64,000 bases of DNA from Endozoicomonas sp965232255 (GTDB lineage: Bacteria > Pseudomonadota > Gammaproteobacteria > Pseudomonadales > Endozoicomonadaceae), in NCBI GenBank assembly GCA_965232255.1, contig OZ246962.1, forward strand, positions 930,001 through 994,000. Direction: 5' to 3'. The translations under genes and the position numbers were made by a program. The notes beneath the pieces were generated by a model. It was not told the origin of the DNA and searched no databases. It saw only the letters and a list, made by a program, of their open reading frames with translations. This document shows positions 62,904-64,000 of this stretch, one piece after another; position 1 is the stretch's first letter, and the number at the start of each line of letters is the position of its first letter.

Positions 62904-63815
62904 TTATACAAGATGGTACCGCAACTGCGCTCCCAAATAGCTGACGACTGCTGATGCCATGGCTTGATGGGAAATCGGCGCCTGTTTTTCCACCATAACC
63001 GCATCAATTACTTTGTCGTGAGGTTCATCAAGGCTGTTGAGGCGTAGATTGATCAAAGCTGCTTCCACTGCAGTTAATCCAGGATTAAAAGCAGCATTTT
63101 CGGCGTATTTACCGGTAACAATGGTGCCGTTTTCAAGGTACAGGGCAACGCCGGAATGACAGCCCGAATAGGGCGCATAACTGTGCCGGGCAGCTTCAGT
63201 AGCCGCATTGACCAGCGCATCGGTTGAGTCAGGACTGGTCAGTGCTTGACTGACAGAACTCATCAGACGGGTAGTCTGTTGCAGGTCTCCCGGGCCAAAG
63301 GCATCTGGCAGCAGATCGGTGATACCATAGAGTCGCTGCTGGTCACTGTGCAGTTGGCTGACCAGAATATCCATCTGCTCAATTCCGTTGAGTTCGTTGA
63401 TGAACTGTCGGCAATGACCGCAAGGTGCTTCGTTGACCATCAGGCGGCGCAATCGGGTTTCGCCCTGGTGCCAGGCATTGCAGATTGCAGCTTGCTCAGC
63501 GTGAATGGACATTTTCAATGGCTGTCCGAGCGTTTCCAGATTGGCTCCCAGGTAGAAGGGCCCAGGGCCGTGTTCACGATAACCCTCAACAATCGCCCCC
63601 ACGCTGAAGTTGGAAATAGGACAGGTGCTCATGGCTCCGGCCAGTGGCAACAGCGCCTTAAGCAATTCCGGAGTGGACAGTTGCAGTAATTCTTGCAAGG
63701 TCAGGACTTGTTCGGGCTCAAGGCGTCCCTGTTGTTTGGTCAGTGATTGCAAAACAGCAGCAATATGATCCGGAAATTGTTTTAGTTGTGCCTGGAAAGC
63801 TTGATGGTTCATCAC
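62904..63815 (-). CDS. cdd: Cytidine deaminase (dimeric, E. coli type)
   Basis: 303 residues, the size of the E. coli enzyme with its degenerate C-terminal second domain. Zinc site HAE (105-107) in MSIHAEQAA and PCGHC (131-135); substrate segment SNFSVGAIVEG. It deaminates cytidine and deoxycytidine in pyrimidine salvage. Start MM at 63815; the second ATG is equally possible. The right end of the IS605 element lies 60 bp beyond its stop. Confidence 0.95.
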   Translation of the reverse strand: MMNHQAFQAQLKQFPDHIAAVLQSLTKQQGRLEPEQVLTLQELLQLSTPELLKALLPLAGAMSTCPISNFSVGAIVEGYREHGPGPFYLGANLETLGQPLKMSIHAEQAAICNAWHQGETRLRRLMVNEAPCGHCRQFINELNGIEQMDILVSQLHSDQQRLYGITDLLPDAFGPGDLQQTTRLMSSVSQALTSPDSTDALVNAATEAARHSYAPYSGCHSGVALYLENGTIVTGKYAENAAFNPGLTAVEAALINLRLNSLDEPHDKVIDAVMVEKQAPISHQAMASAVVSYLGAQLRYHLV

Positions 63816-64000
63816 AATTACTCTGGTAGGGCAATTTTGTTCTGCTTATGTACTACGGAAGTGATTAGATTGCCATTGTTGTTTACGTTTGCCAGCATTT
63901 GTGGTGCTAACGCCTATTGCGTTGTAGAGCGGGATTGCAAAAAATAGACAGTTGTTTAATCCGTCCAGTGGGAACATGCTCATTGCATGGTTAATTTTTG

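Overview
The window comes from a gammaproteobacterial chromosome, most likely an Oceanospirillales-type, host-associated marine bacterium. Endozoicomonadaceae is my best guess, by inference only. The grounds are a Pseudomonas-style cytochrome c oxidase assembly operon, a Crc-type protein beside pyrE, a large NAD-glutamate dehydrogenase, and several eukaryote-facing or surface proteins set among ordinary housekeeping genes. No rRNA, tRNA, CRISPR array or prophage was seen.

Layout. 1-5403: distal half of the cytochrome c oxidase cluster (end of ctaG, ctaE, a DUF2909 membrane protein on the other strand, SURF1, a Sco-like assembly protein, ctaA, ctaB, SCO). 5415-6425: a protein with two polyproline runs followed by a WH2-like actin-binding motif. 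6536-8076: znuB and znuC. 8568-9296: a secreted PepSY protein with an Asp/Arg repeat tail. 9963-12958: polA followed by a probable small RNA and strong terminator at the position of Spot 42/ErsA in relatives. 13294-19481: a PEBP-family secreted protein, an AraC regulator and gdhB. 19797-24486: rpmB-rpmG, trhP, an H-NS-like protein and a Na/Pi cotransporter. 24497-31528: ppx, trxA, rho-ubiD-fre and a TetR regulator. 31637-36584: parC, a secreted endonuclease I, a small membrane protein and a secreted four-domain beta/gamma-crystallin protein. 36960-45298: ubiF-like, spoT, rpoZ, pepP, rph, yicC and gmk. 45366-54093: crc, pyrE, an unknown protein, slmA, argB, dut, coaBC, radC, engB and cytochrome c4. 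54162-62844: a small Lys-rich protein, then an inverse autotransporter (intimin/invasin-type) adhesin gene of about 13 Ig-like repeats split by a 481-bp IS200/IS605-type remnant, a secreted unknown protein, and an IS200/IS605 element with intact tnpA and internally deleted tnpB. 62904-63815: cdd.

How the genes fit together. The first block builds haem A and the copper centres of a terminal oxidase. Nucleotide, stringent-response and ubiquinone genes keep partly conserved gammaproteobacterial neighbourhoods, but the rph-yicC-gmk block appears inverted relative to rpoZ-spoT, and polA is separated from engB. The most interesting accessory features are the WH2/polyproline protein (possible actin-directed effector), the interrupted adhesin whose frame is exactly restored by removing 481 bp, and the IS605 element with a nuclease-dead-looking TnpB. 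All functions are from reading motifs and neighbourhoods; no database search was run.
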